Of a DNA stretch of 64,000 bases, positions 1 through 10,991 are shown piece by piece (position 1 is the stretch's first letter; each line of letters opens with the position of its first letter). Where the stretch lies: NCBI GenBank assembly GCA_028023455.1, contig JAQFVV010000017.1, positions 2,673,001 through 2,737,000 of the forward strand, in the 5' to 3' direction. The DNA comes from Epiperipatus broadwayi (Eukaryota; Onychophora; Udeonychophora; Euonychophora; Peripatidae). The notes beneath the pieces are model-generated. The model searched no databases, was not told the origin of the DNA, and saw only the letters and a program-made list of their open reading frames with translations. Position numbers and translations under genes: made by a program.

Positions 1-189
1 AAAAACGGATAAAAACCAGTCCTTACCTTGCATGAGAGTGGTGTAGAGAAAATTTCTCTATATAAATACTATTCATTATTGGATAATCTTTAATCTAATG
101 AATAACTAATAAAAATTTATTAATATATTAAGTTTTTTTCTCTCTTACTCTTTTAAAACTCATTGTAAATTTTTTTTTTTCATATGTTC

Positions 190-280
190 ATAGCATCGGC
201 CGGGACACGAACCCACACCCGTCTGCAACCAACTACTTGCTTGCAAGGCGGGTGCGATGACCTCTCGGCTAACAACACTT
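190..280 (-). repeat. tRNA-derived SINE head, copy 1
   Basis: On the minus strand this reads as a tRNA-like body: GTTAGCCGAGAGGTC resembles a pol III A box and GGGTTCGTGTCCCGG resembles a B box and T arm. An anticodon-like loop CTTGCAA lies between them, giving TGC (alanine-like) if the loop is seven bases. The 3' side of the anticodon stem is degraded, and the acceptor stem cannot be closed, so this is not a functional tRNA gene. Related copies lie at 23.9 kb and 49.2 kb in the same orientation, which supports a dispersed SINE. Confidence 0.6.
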
Positions 281-2640
281 TTTTATTTGATGGCGATTTT
301 TTCTTTTTCATTATATATACTGCATATGTATTTAAAAAAAGTAAATATTTCACTTATGAGAAGCTAGTATAATTGTGTTAAGTGAATAGCAAATAAATAA
401 AAACTACCATGACTATATCTAATGTAATCTTTAGAATGTTTTATTGTCTACAACTTAGATTCGCTTTTAAACAAAAAAACTTAACATATATATGCAAGTT
501 AATTTTTTTATTTAAATATAAATCGAAGTAGCATACGCTAAGTTTATTGAAAACAAGTTTAGATGTCTAGGATACCGAGCAATATAAACAAGTATTGATT
601 ATTTTAGATGAAGGTGCAATACTATTATCTTTTTAACACACCATATATTTATTTATTTGTGCAGTATATACGCGTAATTATATATACATGAGTGTGGATA
701 TAAATTAATTTTACATATTTTTGTTAATATACATGCAGTATATGATAACCGTTAATATATATGTGTAAATAATTGTATATATGTATGGGTGTGTGTGTTA
801 TATTTGTATGCATTCTGTTTTCAGTGCTTTATATTACTGGAAAACAACAATAGCGCCAGCCATATGATAGATTAGCTTCAAAATAATTATTACCCACATT
901 AGTGAGTAATTATTTTTAGAAATCAGCTGACATTAGATTAATCCTAAAATATTTCTTGATGAACGCGTATAAAAAATGAGAAGAAAAAAACAAGAGACAG
1001 AGAAAAAAACAAATTACTGTTGCATTGGTTTTCTGTCCTGGATAACAGTTGGTGTATTTGACATCAGTGGTTCGTGAGTCTGTCAGCGTTGGTGCCAGTA
1101 TTACTTTTCTGATTGGTGATGACTTGGAAATAGCAAATTATCTGATTGGCATAGATGGCATTGCATTATGGTTAGGCTAGTAACTTTAGCCGTCAGCCTA
1201 AAGCGGAATGTGGGAGGCCTTGGATCCACATTCATACAACCAGACTTCCAAACCCCAGGGGCTCTTAGTGAAAAAAGAAAAAAAAGTACGGGGAAAAAAG
1301 AAATAAAAAAACAAATGTGAGGAAAAAGAGTTTGAAGAAGGAGATACTTATTCTTCACTTAAGATCACGAAAGATTAAATTACATACGCTTGTTTCCCCT
1401 CTAGGCTACATGGAATAAATAATCAAGATAAAATTTTACTTTTTTGATAAATCTTTAGTCTGACTTAATGTTTGTGTTTTTTTTCTTTTAGTGTTTTATT
1501 TTTTTTTTAAAAAAAAAAAACATTTAGAGAAGACAAAGTAAGAAATATTTCATTTTAAAAAATCATTGTATTTTTTTTTGCAGTAATTAATCCAGACAAA
1601 GTGCGTTTTGTAATTAAAATAAGTTCCTAGCTTATTGTTTCATATATTAGTGATACAGCACATTTTATTTTCTAATAATAAAGATTTTACTCATTATCTT
1701 TTTAATAAAAATAATCATCACCAATTCACTGAGCTATTAAATTATCGATTCATTTTCTCCACACATCAGCGATCACTCTTTTTATGCATTTCTATTTAAT
1801 TATTTAATTTATATATCGATTGGTTATTTACCGTCAAATCAATTAATTTATTCTCTCTCGACATTGTAATTAACAAGATATGCAATTCCTAGCTCCCTCC
1901 TTCCCTAATTCATTTAAATTATGTTACGCGCGTGGAGTTGTACTAAGATCAATTATACCTTTTATAAATTACTTACTCTCTTCATTAAGTCTATTATCTA
2001 ATCTATTGTCTAACAAGTTACTTTTATATTAAACTATCTACTTAAAATTGTTTACTTTTGCTTTTCATTTTTAAATAAGGTGTTTAATACTTTAATCAAT
2101 TTTATAATCTAACAGTTACAATACAATTTTCTTTTTAATAATTTTTTTAATCTTTCTTTAGCCAGTTGTATATGTTTAAATATATTACCTATATATTTAG
2201 CAATTTTATTGATCAATACAAATTGTTTTATAATTTACTTTTATATCGGATTAGATTTGCATTAATTTTTGTAAATAAATTAAATCATATATATATACAC
2301 ACACATTTGTATTAGTATTGCTGCTTCTCAGGGTTAGGTTTAAACAGAAATGTGTTGCATCTATAATTCAAGTTTTTAATTAGAAATTTAACGCATACAT
2401 ACCCAATTATATATATAATAACAATTACGGAGATGTTAGAATGAACTGGATAATAAGCGATGATCAAGTGTTATCGTTTTTTTTTTTGCTTTTAGACAGA
2501 GAATGTATAAATATTATTTAATAACTGTTCTCGTTACTTGCTCTAAGATTGAATAAAGTATAAGAAGACTGAACATAATGAAAATCCTTTCAGTTAATTA
2601 ATATGATTTAGCATATATATAGTATATATTTTCTCAATTG
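281..2640. other. AT-rich stretch, no recognised feature
   Basis: Only short, composition-driven reading frames and A/T runs are seen. A slightly less AT-rich patch near 1080-1270 has no coding signal or RNA fold that I recognise. Confidence 0.5.
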
Positions 2641-2759
2641 AAATCATCCTGGAATTTACGAGTGCTACGCCCATTCTTGACAGGCCATACACCTATTCTG
2701 TCATCCAAAAAAGGGTGACATTCACCATCACCGCTAGAAATTTCTACAATTTACAAGAA

Positions 2760-3130
2760 TCCTTCTTTTTTCCCAAATTTATTGTCAAGCAAGTAAATAA
2801 TAAACCCTTAGACAATCCCAATATCAATAACAATCAACAATTTCAAACTGTTGTCAAGACAACCTCCATTTAACAATAAAGGTGAGAATCTCACCTCCAT
2901 TGATGGTCTAATATACTTATATAGTCACTGAAAATTGCAACTTGACCACAAAGATTGAGATTATTGATACAAAGGAATTTCAATAAACCTTTTTGAGCAG
3001 GTATATATAATCTATTCTAAGGTCTAATAAATAGTCAATTATAACGTTACAAACTGCAATTATAATTTTCAAATTGCACCCAAAGTATTACTTAAATAAT
3101 AAGTGTAATAATGCTCAAGACTAATTCTGT
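2760..3130. repeat. Fold-back repeat related to the 44.3 kb palindrome
   Basis: The block contains GACAATCCCAATATCA, ACAATCAACAATTTCAA and a CTGTTGTC stretch that recur at 44296-44400, where they form a clear palindrome. Here the second arm (ATTGAGATTATTGATAC near 2955) is diverged and interrupted. Nothing in it codes. It is probably a decayed MITE-like element. Confidence 0.4.
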
Positions 3131-3135
3131 ATCAT

Positions 3136-3330
3136 CACATGATCACCATGCTCTCAGATCCAAGGTTCCTTACTGAGGAAAGCCACATGCTAGAAACTAG
3201 TCTGGGGATATTGGATGAGTAGGCATTAGATAGGGATTTTATATACAAGCCTTCTGGCATCCATTGATTCCTCTGGCTTGCACTGAGTGGCACTACTGTA
3301 TGGAGAGTTTTGCCTGTTTTAATAATTTAT
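3136..3330 (+). repeat. Ribozyme-repeat family B, partial unit
   Basis: The block opens with CACATGATCACCATG, the outer end seen on several family members, and runs through CTCTCAGATCCAAGG, a hammerhead-like core and the GCATCCATTGATT and CACTGAGTGGCACTACTGTA segments. It ends at GGAGAGTTTTGCCTGTTTTAA. The first half of the full unit is absent. This copy carries the best preserved ribozyme of the family in this window. Confidence 0.75.
3158..3216 (+). ncRNA. Type I hammerhead ribozyme (family B, conserved core)
   Basis: Core residues are CTGAGGA at 3173-3179 (position 7 is variable in hammerheads), GAAA at 3193-3196 and the cleavage triplet GTC at 3200-3202. Stem I pairs 3167-3172 with 3203-3208 (two G.U pairs) and, beyond an asymmetric internal loop (3164-3166 and 3209-3210), pairs 3159-3163 with 3211-3215. 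Stem II pairs 3181-3183 with 3189-3191 round a five-base loop. Stem III is only ACTAGT (3196-3201), which is fully self-complementary, so it could fold better as a dimer. The weak point is the A.A opposition at the base of stem II (3180 and 3192), where a G-C pair is usual. Activity is inferred. Confidence 0.7.
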
Positions 3331-3354
3331 TCTGTATATAGTAATTTTTTTATA

Positions 3355-3660
3355 AATATTGTATGGTTGTGAAACATGGATACCCTATCAGTGCATTATA
3401 AAGTAATTAGAAAAGTTTGATTTAAGATCTCCATAAAATTTTTAAAATTCAATGGTAAGATCATAAAACCAACCAAATTGTATTGCCACCATCATTGTGA
3501 AGTCACATTTTTGTTGGAGTGGACATATAGAATAAATGAGTCTTCCTAAAAGGGTGTTTTATGATGAACTTGAACATGGATTTCATAGGAAAAGTACATG
3601 CCATCTACGTTATAAGGATTATCTCAAAGACATTCTAAAGCAATGCAATGCTGATTGTTT
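3355..3660 (+). pseudogene. Non-LTR retrotransposon reverse transcriptase tail, decayed
   Basis: Translation gives ILYGCETW near 3356, the xLYGSETW motif common after the reverse transcriptase core of several LINE clades. After stops and frameshifts it gives CWSGHIE and then SLPKRVFYDEL followed by YKDYLKDILKQCN (3536-3655). This is the usual C-terminal WAGHV...LPKxxFYGEL...RYKDxLKxxLK pattern. At least one in-frame stop separates the parts. The piece sits directly downstream of the family B copy. Confidence 0.6.
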
Positions 3661-4796
3661 TCCAATGATCTATCAATCTATCTATGGATTGATCTATCCA
3701 TCTATTTCCTTACCTACCTATCTTCCTGTTGATCGATCAGTGAATCTATCTATCAATCTAACAATTTATCAACCTGCGTTTATTAGATGCCAGAGAAAAT
3801 AATTATCACAAATTAAAAAGCAGGATTGGCGCCTTTAAATAAGTTTATACATAAAATATGTATAGGCTAACTAAATTATAATTAAGCTATAGAATCTAGT
3901 AAAATAGATCAAATTATTTATTTATATTTTACGATAATGAAGCCAATATTTTAAGTTTGAATTCAAATAGCAACTATTCTTCTTTATAGTTGAGTTGTAT
4001 TTAGCTTTTAAAAAAATTTCTTTTTATTTTGCTACATAAATTCTCTTGAATATTAATTAATATTTAATTTAATTAAGGCAGGAAAAGTAATAGGAAATTT
4101 ACATCATACAAGATCTAGCAGTGAAATTAGCTACAGTGATAGGGGGTACTGTTTTGGGTTATGAAAGGAATGATATGATGCAGAACAGATGTGAATTATT
4201 AATGGAGTAGAATAAATATAATAGGATATTACATACCAATAAAGAATTAATTTATCTTAAATTTATTATAGTAAACTAGAGTAAGGGACTTGTATTCCAT
4301 GAGTTCCAAATTTTATTGCAAATCTCATACTGCCCAACAGACAATCGTAGTACAGATATTTAATGAACTAGAAGAGTAAGCTAGTCAAATCCTACCTATT
4401 TCAGAAGCTGAGATTATGTTAACTCCTACCCATGGTAACATAGTACCTATATCCCTGAACTGGAATCTAATTCAGTTCAGTTATATGTTTTATTGTTTAT
4501 ATCCTTGTGACTATTACTATATATTAGCACAATCTACATTTCTCACAATTAAAAAATATTGGCAACACTTCACTGCAGATGTCACTACTGTAACATGTAA
4601 GAAAATTACTCTTGTGAAAGTTTTAATTTTATTTCAAATCTTAACAGATTTTTCTTTGTTTTAAATCTATAATATTACATTCATCTTTCAATATAAAGCT
4701 CACCATATCACCTTATCTCACTATACATAATTATTTAAGACAACTTTTCTTTAATAAGGAATTTCCACACTGAAAGAACTTCTAACTTAACATTTA
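3661..4796. other. No recognised feature apart from a short CTAT-rich tract
   Basis: A degenerate tetranucleotide tract based on ATCT/CTAT lies at about 3666-3770. The rest is AT-rich sequence without a supported gene or repeat. Confidence 0.5.
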
Positions 4797-4798
4797 TA

Positions 4799-5932
4799 CC
4801 CTGTTTCCCTGAAAATAAGACCTAACCAGAAAATAAGCTCTTAGAATGTTTCAAGATGCTGACAATATAAGCACTACCCCAAGAAAAAAGCTCTAGTTAA
4901 AATTGTCAGCTCATTGAAACACATGACAGACATGTTGAATTGTAAAGCAGTGAAAGTATAGGAAGAAATAAATGTAGATTTTGTACTTGAATAAATGTTA
5001 CTCAAAATTATTTTGCAAGCCATCTCATAACTAATTATTTTAAGAAACTTGCAAATACATTTTACTTTTCATTTATCAATACCCATTTATTTAGTCTGAT
5101 AATAGAATTCCTCTTTCATCTAACCTCCAAGTGAATATATTTTAAATAAATCAACATTGATATCCGAAAAGACTGAAACTTATTAATAGCGATGCTAGTT
5201 CACAAATAAATCAATGTTTTTATTCTTTTAAATTAAATATTACTAATTTAACAGAACATAAATAACTTTTAATATTCTCACATTTAACAAAAATGTTCTG
5301 TTATAAGATTATAATTCTAACCATCACATAATCATGTAATAGTAAGAGTTAGTTATGTGCTGTTAAAATTACTAATATTGAATAAATGTAGATTTTGGTA
5401 TTTGTACTCAAATAAACGTCTATTTTTGTACATGAAGAAATAAGATATCCCCTAAAAATAAACCCTAAGTCAGGGGTCTCCAACCCTATGCCCGCAGGCT
5501 CCATGGCACCCGCAGACCATTTTATGTGTGCCCGCTGCTATCCGAACATGATAAAAAATTATTTATCTAATACAAATAAATTTAGTTTTTAAAATTTCTT
5601 ATAAATTATTGTATTATATTGTAATCAAATTGTAGGGCACACTATACTTTTACAGTGTAAAAATATAAATATTAATTATATGTTAAAATTTTATTTTTGA
5701 AATAAATATTTTTTTGTACATTAGGTGCATTATTAACAAAATCCAACTATAAATTTACATTGAAAAAATAAATGGTGCCCGCCATCTGGTTGAAAAAATA
5801 AATGGTGCCCGCCATCTGGCCGGTATTATAGAATGTGCTCTTAAGTGCAAAAAGGTTGGGGACCCCTGCCCTAAGCCATCTTTTAGAGCAAAAATTAATA
5901 TAATACCTCATCTTATTTTTGGGGAAACATGG
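4799..5932. mobile_element. TA-flanked MITE, interrupted by a hAT-like element
   Basis: The left end CCCTGTTTCCCTGAAAATAA and the right end (reverse complement CCATGTTTCCCCAAAAATAA) form terminal inverted repeats, flanked by TA at 4797-4798 and 5933-5934. That suggests Tc1/mariner-style insertion. The interior repeats the motif ATAAATGTAGATTTTG (near 4968 and 5383) and ends with GGGGAAACATGG. No transposase frame is present. The same gene-free element type, with CCGAAAATAAGAC ends, is familiar from many animal genomes. A complete hAT-like element sits inside it. Confidence 0.65.
5471..5868. mobile_element. Non-autonomous hAT-like element with 8-bp target duplication
   Basis: Ends are CAGGGGTCTCCAACC and GGTTGGGGACCCCTG, a classic hAT terminal inverted repeat. 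The flanks are CCCTAAGT (5463-5470) and CCCTAAGC (5869-5876), an 8-bp target duplication with one mismatch, as expected for hAT. The interior is noncoding and has two adjacent copies of a 29-bp unit containing AATGGTGCCCGCCATCTGG (5760-5818). It is inserted in the TA-flanked MITE and is therefore younger than it. Confidence 0.85.
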
Positions 5933-5976
5933 TATGCCATGATTACAAGTAGTTTGGTTTTGAAACATGGATATAT

Positions 5977-6895
5977 TCACACGTTAATCTTATCCTGTGT
6001 TTAATCTATTAATTTTGATATTAGATGCATTTCAACCATGTAAACTATATTTTTTGACATTTTATTACTTAATAACACTCAATCAAAATTTTAAGATGTT
6101 TAAGGCCTATGAATAATTCAGAAACACTCTTCCATTTGGTAGCTGAATAAAAAAACTTTTGGTATTTGATCCCAAAATTTAACAATTGAGGCTAGAAACA
6201 AACTTTCTCATTAATAGAGATACCTTTAAGAATACAAAAATACTCTTCACAAAACAATTAAACAATGATTAGAATATAATACATTTAAAAGTTCTATATA
6301 AAACAAATATAAATCCATATTTTCTGCATTAAAAATTACATTTGGTAAAAGATATAGACGGCAATTATTTTGAAGGTGAAAGATTGTAATTCTAAGAAAT
6401 TCACAATGATTACAAAAACAAATCTCAATCCTGCTTCAGTAGTAGTAACGTATAACTGTGTACGAGATTGCTGTACATTTGAATTGCATATTTGAGATAT
6501 GCAACAAGCTATTATTAGGGACAAATGAGTGCTATCACTTGACTGAGAAAAGAATGTAATGTTTGTACAATATCCTGTTGAAATGTAAAACATAATGTCT
6601 TAAAACTAATTCTTAACAAAATTTAGTATAGAACAGAATTGCCAATTGTAGTCAAATAATTTTTTAACAGAGAGACAGGCTTGATAATCATAAAATGGTG
6701 AGAATTTGGATGTTTATGTATCTTTGTTTTATATTTTTTATAAATAGATACTTCTTTACTGAGCAGTTTTATGTGCTTGTTACTTAAAAAAACAACCGTA
6801 CATCTGATTAAAATTTGGAAAAATGCTTTATCAGGCCCAGATTGGAATCCAGGTCACAAATGGCAGGTTAATATACTACTTCTATACCATCAGTC
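5977..6895. other. AT-rich stretch, no recognised feature
   Basis: No supported coding region, structured RNA or repeat was found on either strand. Confidence 0.45.
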
Positions 6896-7445
6896 CTTTT
6901 ACTTATGTATAGCTGAACAGGAAGTAACTGACAGGAAATAACTGAAGCTTTCAGGGAATTATATAATGTAAATAAACTCATTAAAAGACAGATGGCACCA
7001 TCTGTCTTTTAGCATTTATTCTTATATATGCTTAATTTATTTATGCAAATTTACATAAGGGAATAAATAGGATCTATTGATTATATATATATTTATAAAA
7101 TAAATGATAATCACCATTTAAATATTCAGACGATCAAAGCTGAACCAAATTATTTATTATATACAGATATTAAAACTGGGTTTCTTTTCATATTTAGAGG
7201 TTGTTTAAACTAAAACTTGGCTTTCATCCTCTGTTATTTTAATGTTGATTCTTATTATTTATTCTCTAAATATATATAATTAATAGATCAAATTTACCCC
7301 CTTATTTAAAATTATATAAATAAACTAAGCACATATAAGAACAAATGTTAAGAGACAGGTTATATTATCTGTCTTTTGGACAGTTTGTTTTCATTGTATT
7401 AAGTCATTGGAAGTTTCAGTTACTTCCTGTTAAGTTTATATTAAC
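6896..7445. repeat. Fold-back repeat with an internal perfect palindrome
   Basis: The left arm (about 6896-7060, with AACAGGAAGTAACTGA and ATTCTTATATATGCTTAA) matches the reverse complement of the right arm (about 7320-7440, with TCAGTTACTTCCTGTTAA). A separate perfect palindrome, AAAAGACAGATGG and its complement, lies at 6985-7010. No coding content. Probably a long-hairpin MITE. Confidence 0.6.
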
Positions 7446-7604
7446 ATATTTGTAAATATATATTTATATTTTTCATATCTTTGCTTATATATTTCAGTAA
7501 TGTATGATGGAATAAAAGTTTGAAATTTATTTAATACATATGTATGAAATTAAGATGAAGTATCTATAAAAATAATATGTATATGAAGTTAGATTGAGTT
7601 GAAT

Positions 7605-8185
7605 CACTAAACATCACATGATCACCATTCTTTGTGCTTACTCAAGCTGTTTACAGACAGGCAAACTCTCTATACAGTAGCATCACTCAGTGCAAGTCAG
7701 AGTATTCAATGGATGCATTGGGGGTGAGTTTAGCCTTTGTGTAAACAGTTTGTGTAAAAACATAAAAAATGGTGATCCTGTGATATTAATCTTGCCCAAT
7801 AGGATTATGGTGACTGTGGTTATTAAAAACCAAAAACACCAAAAAGTATTTATGCTGAACTGAGTTCAAATCTATACGACTACACCCGCTAATGAACTTA
7901 AATTGAAAACATTATTGTTTTCATTTTTGATTCAAAGCTTTATAGTTAGGTAATAAAGTAAAAAGTGGTTGCTGGAGGGTTGCATTAGATCCTAAGATCT
8001 AGATACAGTGCTCTCAGATCCAAGGTTTATCACTGATGAAAACCACAAGCTAGAATCTAGTCTGGGAATATTGGACAAGTCGGCACTAGATAGGAATTTT
8101 ATGCAAAAACCTTGCATCCATTGATTACTCTGGCTTGCACTGAGTGGTGCTGCTGTATGCCAGAGTTTAGCCTCTGTGTAAGTTA
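7605..8185 (+). repeat. Ribozyme-repeat family B, inverted outer part plus a full unit
   Basis: An inverted outer segment (7612-7735, CACATGATCACCATTCTT, then GCAAACTCTCTATACAGTAG) precedes a plus-oriented unit. That unit has ATGGTGATCCTGTGATAT, CTGAGTTCAAATCTATACG (a B-box-like motif near 7862), TGCATTAGATCCTAAGATCT and the ribozyme region at 8019-8076. The ribozyme keeps CTGATGA (8033-8039) and the AGTC cleavage site, but GAAA has become GAAT (8053-8056), so it is predicted inactive. Stem I outer pairing TCCAA/TTGGA is kept. Confidence 0.7.
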
Positions 8186-8342
8186 TATTGTAATATGCTG
8201 TATGGCTTACTTAAAAAAGTGTATGTTTTAATGTATCCATAGTGTGAGAAAGGTTGGTATAACTTCTGGGTTGATGGAGGGTTGTCCATAGGATTGAACT
8301 AAATGGTAAAAGATGCATTGATAAAAACAAAAACTTGCACTA

Positions 8343-10480
8343 TATATGGTATAACGGTATATAATATGTCGTTACATTAATTTAAGATTAAAAGAAAAAC
8401 TTTTTAAGTTCGTAAATAAAAACTAAAAACTAAAAAATTAAAGAGTTGTTAAACATATATATATTCACACAGATGCAAAACTTTAAAAGTATTTTTTTTT
8501 TTAATAAAAAAAAGTATTTGAACGTACTTTTTTATAAAAAAGTACAAGTTCTAAAGATAAAATATTTTTGTAAATGGAAATGATTGTTTTATAAATTAAA
8601 TGAAAAGCAAACTAGCCCTTGGGGCTCTTATATAAAAAAGTCAGATGAAATATAGATAAGAGAACAAAAATAAATTAGATGTCCAATAGAAGCAGCAATG
8701 AAGGCTCAGACCATAACAAAAATTTGGAACAGGAAACCATTGTTCAGTGAATCTGGACGATCGGTATAAAAGGAAAAAAATTGAAATTAAGAACAGTTCC
8801 AGCTTGATTTCATGAGAAGAGTGATAAGATGCACTTGTCACCCTCTCTCACTTATTTCAAATGAAAAGACTGTTGAATTATGAATAGTACTGTTGCAGAC
8901 CTAAATAAAATAATACCAGGATTGAACCAGCTAAGGCCACCTACAGATAGACCAGTCTTCAAATAAAGACTTCATGTGAATTGACACCAGGAACCGGGAC
9001 TCTTCTACTGTAAGAGATATAACTGAAAAATTTTTAAAAAATAATGAAGAACGTTCAAGATTTGATAAGCTAAACCTAATTTTTTTTTTTTAATGAACAT
9101 TAATCTGACTTTTGAAATCAATTATTAGTAATAAAATTTTATGTATCTGTTTAAGCAATCATTTTCATTTCTCTCTTTTTTTAATGTTATGTGTTAATTA
9201 ACATGCATTAAATTTAAGTTGGGTGTAGATGGCTGCGTAGATCTGTTAATGTTTAATTATGTTTCTTAATTTTCATATTTGATCAGAATATATAGATATT
9301 CGGTAAATATGATATCTCACATTGAATATCTAATAATGTATTTATTCGAGTGTCTTTTCAGTTATTAGTGTCAATGCGGCATCTTATGATGAATGCCATT
9401 GGATTTCTTGTAAATTTCCCTCTGCAATTACATCAATGACTTTATATTTTGATCGTTTATGTTTATTTTGAAATGTTTTTAACTGAGTAATCTATGTAGC
9501 CTATCTCTACTCAACATTCTAAAGTAAAATTTTATTAAAATATCCATCTGTGCAAAATTATATAAAAGTTAAATTTAAGTCGGGCATGAATGGCTATATA
9601 GATTTGTAAAGTTATATTAATTAATTAAGGGAGGGTTAATCTTAGGTTATTTGTTTCATAGTTAGATTGGCTTAATGGGTTGGATATATCAGTGTAATTA
9701 GTTAATGTAGTATGAGGTCCACTACATGCAGGATCACCATTATATGCTGCACACTCCCTTTTTGCCTATGGAAGGGGATAGTAAGATGGAAAATGCAGTC
9801 CCTTCCTATGGAGATTTTTTTATTGTTCTTCTTGCCAGACAGATGTAGTATTTCTGTTTGGATGAGAGTCAATGTCTTCTCTAACTATGCTGTTCAGATG
9901 TACATTACTGACAGTATGGTATTTCTGTTGTCATATTCATGTTGCATTGAATACATCGATGTATCAGATAGATTGATGTCGGTTTGACTGCAAACTTTTG
10001 GCCTAAGGTTAAACAAGGGATAGAATATTTTCTTTTCAAATGCAATCTATGTAGTTTATTTATACTCAACACTCTTAAAAAAAATATTAAATTCATCTGT
10101 GCGGATGGTTGAAAAATGAAAAAAATAATTTAAATTTAAATGTTAATATTAAAATCTAAAAATAATAAATGTTATTCCTCAAATTTTCGATAATTATATA
10201 TGTGCATTAATAAATGTTTTGGGTGTTAATTACTGGTAGTGGTTTATTTTATTGTTTTAAATATTAATATATTTTGAGAATATAAGTCTTTATTAAAACT
10301 TATAAAAAATGTTTTAAATTTCTGCTACTCACTGAGCTAGTGACATTGGGCTGACGGTCAGAATACATATATATATATATATAAATTGGATCTTAACAGC
10401 GTGTATCTGCCTACTCTATAAATTTTCCAGGTTCAAATGGACTGGTGGCACCCTGTAGCACTGATACAGTAAGACTCTTA
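8343..10480 (+). repeat. Unknown long repeat Rep-A, copy 1
   Basis: About 2.1 kb align end to end, by eye, with 10992-12959 plus 14799-14990, and in reverse with 61940-64000. Shared landmarks are GTTACATTAATTTAAGATTA at the 5' side, ACCAGGATTGAACCAGCTAA, TTATTCGAGTGTCTTTTCA, AGGGAGGGTTAATCTTAGG, ATACATCGATGTATCAGAT and ACTCACTGAGCTAGTGACAT at the 3' side. A motif of the form TTAAGTYGGGYRTRRATGGC occurs twice inside it (near 9217 and 9576). No complete protein or terminal repeat is recognised. A reading frame at 9825-9987 lines up with one in copy 3 (NVSDG/DVSDR ending) and could be a coding relic. Confidence 0.7.
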
Positions 10481-10539
10481 TTCTATCTGACCATTATAAT
10501 TGGCCACCCAATGTGGACCGATTCACTTTAACCATGAGT

Positions 10540-10990
10540 ACCCTGAGAATTTTAAAAATAAATCATGCCAGTAACATTTTTTTCTGAAATAAATATATTT
10601 TTTGTATTAACGTAAAGTTATAGTTTGAATTTTGTTTTAAAAGTACTGCCAGTAAAAAAAATTGTGCATATGTAAAGATAAATGCGAGCAATAAAAATGT
10701 AATAGCTAATATAAATTTTTTTTTTTAAAAAAAGTCTTATTTAAAATCTAACCATTTAATGTGCCTACGTAATAGTTAAAAGTAGGAGAAAAAAACTTGG
10801 AAGGGAGTGGGGAGAAAGTTAGCTGGTAGTAAGGAATCAACAGTCAACAATTTTTTTATCATTATATTTGTGTGTAATTACTAACCAATGTTTTGTCTTT
10901 TAAAAAAAAGTTTAGTATATAATTGTGTAACATAATTACTAATACTAAGTAAATTCTTTTTTTTTTAATGATTTTGTTTTTTGAAGTAGT
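10540..10990. other. Spacer between two Rep-A copies
   Basis: AT-rich with long A and T runs. No repeat or coding relic recognised. Confidence 0.4.
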
Positions 10991-10991
10991 T

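Noticed and set aside
184-372. 62-codon frame as a small gene
   Set aside because: It lies over the tRNA-derived SINE on the opposite strand and continues into low-complexity TTT sequence. No initiation context or homology.
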